Source: Cyrtodaria siliqua (Eukaryota; Mollusca; Bivalvia; Adapedonta; Hiatellidae). From it: a stretch of DNA of 64,000 bases. The position numbers and the translations under genes are program-made. The DNA lies in contig JAWPHD010005082.1 of NCBI GenBank assembly GCA_037043455.1, positions 1-64,000 of the forward strand. The letters are read 5' to 3'. The notes below the pieces were generated by a model that did no database searches, was not told where the DNA came from, and saw only the letters and a list, made by a program, of their open reading frames with translations. Below are positions 59,761-64,000 of this stretch, piece after piece (position 1 is the stretch's first letter; each line of letters starts with the position of its first letter).

Positions 59761-59777
59761 GTGGGTTCAAATCCCAC
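59761..59777 (+). other. Perfect tRNA T-arm / B-box module
   Basis: GTGGG-TTCAAAT-CCCAC, identical to 10285-10301. It is preceded by 'ggaaacctggggtc' and followed by a T-rich tract. Confidence 0.6.
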
Positions 59778-61128
59778 TCGGGGTTAACTTTTTTTTTTAA
59801 TTTTTTGAATTTTGGCTCCGCCCCGTGGGCCCCCTTAATGGTAATCTGGTCAAAAATCATTAAAAGTGCATATTTTGTCCAAATGTGAATGGATTTGATT
59901 CTACTTGTGTATGATCATATAAGGACTCGAGGCACAACATATTCAAAACGGGTTTTGTCCTCCTGCATATAGGGGCCTCTCTACGTAAAGGGGTACAATT
60001 TGGGAGCTTGTAGTATTACATAGTTTCGGCCTTGTGACGCTAATTCCTTCTATACTTTTTGAAAGCTCACGTTCATGTATGTTGTATTTCTTAGTAAAGA
60101 TGTGTAGATACGCAATAGGGTCTCGTTTTTTGGCTCTGCCCGATGTTGCCCACTGCGGGGTCATCAGGTCAAAAATCACAAAACAAAAATGCTAATCTTC
60201 TCCAAATGTGAATGGTTATGATTCTAGTTTGTTATGATCATTTAGGAACTCGAGGCACAACATATATAAAACAGGTTTTGACCTCCTGCATAAAGAAACC
60301 CATCTACAGGGATTCAACTTGGGAACTTGCAGTAATTCACTATTACGAGTTTCAGGCTTATGACGTTAACTCCTTTTATACCCTCTTTTGAGATTTCAAG
60401 TTCATGTGTAGTGTATTTCTTACTAAAGGATATGTAGATGCGCAATAAGTTGTCTTATTTTGGCTCAATCCGCTCGGGCCCCATAGAGGATAATCAGGTA
60501 AGAAACCACAAAACAAATGCATATCTCGTCTAAATGTGAATGCATTTGATTCTAATTTGGTATGGCCATTTAAATACTCAGATTATTTTTTTATAAAACA
60601 GGCTGTTTTGGCCTCCTATGTAAAGGGGTCCCCTTACAGAGGCACACATTGGGGAGATTGCAGAAATTTACTATATTAAAGTTTCGGCCTTATGACTAAC
60701 TCCTTCTATACCATTTGAGATTCCAAGTTCATGTATGGTGTCTTTCTTAGAATGTGAATATGCGCAATAATGTTTCGGATTTTGGCTTCATCCACTGGGG
60801 CCCCTTAGTGGGTAATCGGGTCAAAAATCACAAACGTATATATTGTTCAAATGTTAAGTGTTATGATTCAAATTTGGAATTGTCCTTTATGGACTTGAGG
60901 CACAACATATATTAATTTGGTTTTGATCTCCTGCATAAAGGGGCTCCTTCACAGGGGTATAATTTGGGGAACTTGTAGTAAATTACTATCATGGAGTTTC
61001 CACCTTGTGATGCTAACACCCTCTATACCCTTTGAGATTTCAAGCTAATGTGAGGATACGTAAATGATGCACAATAAGTTTTCGTATTTTGGCTCTATCA
61101 GATAGGGGATAATTGAGTAGAAACAACT

Positions 61129-61160
61129 CCCCCCTCCCCCTCCCCCTCCCCCTCCCCCCC
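61129..61160. repeat. (CCCCCT)n tract
   Basis: C-rich hexanucleotide run. The poly-glycine minus-strand frame across it is an artefact. The G-rich complement could form a quadruplex. Confidence 0.8.
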
Positions 61161-62763
61161 AATTCCACAGACACCATACAGCCAGTAGAGCAATACAGGC
61201 CCTCGTGGGTCTCTCGTTTTCTAAGGTATTTGGTTTATTACGTCTCTGGGTGTACGTATGCCTCGTTAAGACAATAGGGCCTTCATTTTTTATCCGATCT
61301 TTACCAAACTTTACCAGATTGTTAATATCAATGAGAGCTCGGACAAGTTCAAACACCAGCCAGATTGGACCATTTACATCGGAGTTGATGGCCCTTGGAT
61401 TTTCTTAAATACGCTATGTTTTGGCCTCATTAAGACGAAAGGGCCTTCATTTTGCCGGATTTCAGTGAAACTTTGCAAGGATGATCAAGAAACAAGCCTA
61501 GTTGTACATATCGTCACCGTGTTCAGGTTGAATGATTTTGGTGATGTTATGGCCTATTAAAGCTTTTAATACACAAACTTTGTCCTGACTAGTTCTCTTG
61601 AAACCCTGGCCGCATTTAAACGAAACCTTTTAGAAATGATCAATGCCATGTCTACACTACTCAAATTTTATAATCGGTCACCCAGGTTTTTTGAAAATAA
61701 CACGAATACTAAAAACTGGAAATCACCGAAACACATACCAATATTTTATTAAGTTTATCAACAAGGTTTTAGTGCAATCAAGGCAGATTAAGTTTTATAA
61801 ATCGCTAGCGATATTTGTTAAACGACGCCAGTTAAAATTTCAAATTAAAAATGAATTATTAAAACATATATAATTCTTTGAAAAGTGACCGATTATAAAA
61901 GTTGAGTAGTGTAGTTGTGCAAATCAACGCTGTGTTCCGGTTGAATGATTTTTGGCAGAATTGTGCACTTTAAAGGTTTTAATACACAAACTTTGTCTGG
62001 ACTAGTTCTCCTGAACCCCTCGCCAGATTTCAACGAAATTTGCAGGGATGATCAGCCCCAAGCCTAGTTGTGCATATCGTCGTCGCGTTTCGGTTGACAG
62101 ATTATTGGCGGAGTAATGTCCCTTTAAAGTTTTTTGATACACAAATATTTTCCGGACTAGTTCTCATGAGCAACTGGCTGGATTTCAACGAAACTTGACA
62201 AGGATGATCAGTATCAAGCCTAGATATGCATATCATTGCCATATTCCGGTTGAATGATTTTTGGCGGAGTTATGACCCTTTAAATGTTTTAATACATAAA
62301 CTTTGTCCAGATATCTCTTCTGAACTCTTGCCGGATTTCAGCAAATCATGGCAGGGATAATCAGTACCAAGCCTAGTTGCACCTTTCGTTGCCATGTTCT
62401 GGTTGAATGCATTTTGACAGAGTTATGACCCCTTAACGTTTTAATACACTAACTTAGTCCAGACTAGTTTTCCTGAACCTCTGGCTGGATTTCAACAACA
62501 CTTGGCAGCGGTGATCAGTACCAAGCCTAGTTGCGTATGTCATCGCCATGTTCCGGTTAAATGATTTTTGAAAGAGTTATAGCCCCTTTTACATAAACTT
62601 TATCTTGAGCCCGTAGAGCGTCCACAGGCCCTCTTGGGCCTCTTCTTAATGTACCATGTACGAAAAGCTTGCATGAGTGCAGTGATATACACAACTACTA
62701 CATGAAAAGATAATGTTCAATATCACGGCAAATTGTGAATGTCTTTTACTTCTTTACTTTCAG

Positions 62764-64000
62764 ATTAATTTACTTGAAACCCGTCGTAATACATGCCGCG
62801 TAGAAGGATCCAATATATACTACCATACGGATAAATTATTGGGAGTTGGATCTGTTTCACAAGTTTTTGAAGGAGCGATGATCTCTAACAGCAAAAGTGG
62901 TTCGCGAGGACTTAAGATAGCCGTAAAACGCATTAATCACGAAAGTAAACTCGATGCATCAAAAATACAAAAAAAGATACAAAAAGTGTATAGAGAAGTA
63001 GAACACCTGCAAAAAGTTGAACCATATCGGAGCATAAACATTGTCGGTTATTATGGATCTTGGATCGATCACCAAGTACTATACATTGCGTTTGAACTTT
63101 GCCAAGGAACATTACGTGATTACGTAAAAGACGAATACATACACATGAGGCAATCATTCAAATCAGTACAAGCTAACCAGTGCATGGCAAATGGCCTCAG
63201 CTTTTTGCATGCACTTGACATAGCGCATCGTGACCTTAAACCTGAAAATATATTGATTGTTCATGACGGGCAACGTATTCGAAAGGTTGTTTTAGCTGAT
63301 TTTGGGTCAGCAAAGGCCACAACAGAAAGTATGTTCTCTTTCACTGGCACATTAGGAACAATAGGCTACATAGCTCCTGAAGCATGGAATATGATTCGTA
63401 AATTGGAAAGCGAATCAGAAATAAATCCATATCTTAATAAAAAAAACGATATATTTTCGTTAGGCGTCTTATTTTATTTTTCTACAACATCGGGAAAGCA
63501 TCCTTATGGAAATCAGATGACGAGTCAAGAGGACATTGCACGTGGGTTACCTCCAGACTTTAGTAAAATAGAAAGTAGCAATGATCCACTACATCAGCTG
63601 TTAGAAAAGATGCTTATAACGGATCCAGTCGGCAGACCAACTTTTGACCAAATATGTAGTCATCCGGCACTATGGCAACCCGCAGACATTTTGGAATTCT
63701 TTGTAAAGAAAAGCGACGCGTTTGAAGCCTTGCTAAAAACCGATCCTTCACAATCGAGAAAATTGCAAAAAACCTACCTGTTACCAAATGGAAATTGGAT
63801 GCGAAAACTTCCCCAAAACCTGGGAAAATATCTGAAGCAGTACACCGTGAACGGCAAGAAGCTGTATGATGGGAAAGGATCAGCTGTACGGTTTCTACTG
63901 CGAGCAATCAGAAATGTCGAAAATCACTGTAGAGATTTTCCGGAAGATGTTCAATCCGAGTTGGGCAGCTATCCAGACGGCCACGCTGACTTCTGGATGA
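62764..64000 (+). CDS. Kinase-KEN endoribonuclease (IRE1/RNase L type), catalytic exon, runs off the window
   Basis: Acceptor ctttactttcag, phase 0, 412 open codons to the window end. Kinase motifs by residue in this exon: glycine loop GVGSVSQVFEG (27-37), IAVKR lysine 55, helix-C glutamate 78 in YREVEHL, hinge IAFELC (108-113), HRDLKPEN (155-162), DFG (179-181), GTIGYIAPE (198-206), DIFSLG (229-234). After HPALW (300-304) a KEN domain follows, with GKGSAVRFLLRAIRN and the R383-N384-x3-H388 signature matching the RNase residues of IRE1 and RNase L. About 20 more residues would be expected beyond the window. All kinase catalytic residues are present. In this family kinase-driven dimerisation activates RNA cleavage. 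No lumenal or ankyrin sensor is visible upstream. Confidence 0.9.
   Translation, partial: MNLLETRRNTCRVEGSNIYYHTDKLLGVGSVSQVFEGAMISNSKSGSRGLKIAVKRINHESKLDASKIQKKIQKVYREVEHLQKVEPYRSINIVGYYGSWIDHQVLYIAFELCQGTLRDYVKDEYIHMRQSFKSVQANQCMANGLSFLHALDIAHRDLKPENILIVHDGQRIRKVVLADFGSAKATTESMFSFTGTLGTIGYIAPEAWNMIRKLESESEINPYLNKKNDIFSLGVLFYFSTTSGKHPYGNQMTSQEDIARGLPPDFSKIESSNDPLHQLLEKMLITDPVGRPTFDQICSHPALWQPADILEFFVKKSDAFEALLKTDPSQSRKLQKTYLLPNGNWMRKLPQNLGKYLKQYTVNGKKLYDGKGSAVRFLLRAIRNVENHCRDFPEDVQSELGSYPDGHADFWM

Larger units (their letters stand above)
58855..62646 (+). mobile_element. Hairpin-ended modular repeat element, copy 4 (largest)
   Basis: Left hairpin CTCTACTGGCC-aaa-GGCCAGCAGAG (58855-58879), then 'cttatggg' and a gtccgtcgtccg tract. 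Next are about five ~160-bp units (58960-59730), a T-arm (59761-59777) and about four inverted 325-bp units (59880-61080). A (CCCCCT)n tract (61129-61160), one to two more ~160-bp units (61250-61420) and about six ~150-bp units (61440-62600) follow. The right hairpin is AGGCCC-TCTT-GGGCCT (62626-62641). No coding capacity. It lies in the intron before the kinase exon. Confidence 0.7.

Noticed and set aside
61045..61356. Minus-strand frame with a poly-glycine run
   Set aside because: It reads the (CCCCCT)n tract and flanking repeat units.

Overview
This is an animal nuclear genomic window, AT-rich and dominated by repeats. It most resembles a bivalve mollusc: there are many tandem families of the 'gggccataactc' and 'aaggtcaaggtca' type, Penelope-like and L1/Tx1-type retrotransposon relics, a decayed Polinton-type DNA polymerase B, and a kinase-KEN (IRE1/RNase L type) gene of a kind I believe is expanded in molluscs. 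The clade is inferred from repeat style and domain content and no species can be named. There are no bacterial operons, and nearly all long open frames are accidental or lie inside repeats.

The one host gene I can support runs on the + strand through the right two thirds of the window. Its coding exons are 21925-22285, 22694-22827, 25808-26102, 41099-41236, 41601-41738, 47272-47384 and 62764 to the window end. Splice sites and phases agree at every junction (0-1, 1-0, 0-1, 1-1, 1-1, 1-0, 0). A further exon at 8342-8454 (phase 1-0) probably belongs to it. The last exon encodes a protein kinase with intact catalytic motifs followed by most of a KEN ribonuclease domain carrying the R-N-x3-H signature. 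The upstream exons encode Ser/Thr-rich, acidic and coiled-coil sequence with no visible membrane segment or lumenal sensor. It therefore looks like a cytosolic kinase-KEN RNase with a clade-specific N-terminus. One 46-codon exon is tandemly duplicated, and a third copy survives only as a 3' fragment next to a LINE relic.

Layout. 0-8.3 kb: AT-rich DNA, a Penelope-like RT fragment, a (TTGG)n array and one hairpin-ended repeat element. 8.3-10.4 kb: a candidate exon, an 80-bp tandem repeat and repeats carrying tRNA T-arms. 10.85-19.45 kb: a decayed Polinton polymerase split by a 3.3-kb insertion with direct-repeat ends and a 2.5-kb hairpin-ended element with an 8-bp target duplication. 21.9-26.1 kb: three exons around a structured ~300-bp tandem repeat. 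27.2-31.6 kb: three tandem-repeat families. 32.7-34.5 kb: an inverted-repeat element and a MITE. 35.9-40.8 kb: structured repeat, Penelope-like RT C-terminus and LINE. 41-41.8 kb: duplicated exons. 44.1-45.0 kb: inverted mate of the 29.3-30.4 kb repeat. 47.3 kb: coiled-coil exon. 48-62.7 kb: SINEs, MITEs, a Penelope-like RT with a foldback insertion, and two hairpin-ended modular elements. 62.76-64 kb: kinase-KEN exon.

All similarities were judged by eye. Percent identities, gene-wide splicing and family placements were not computed.
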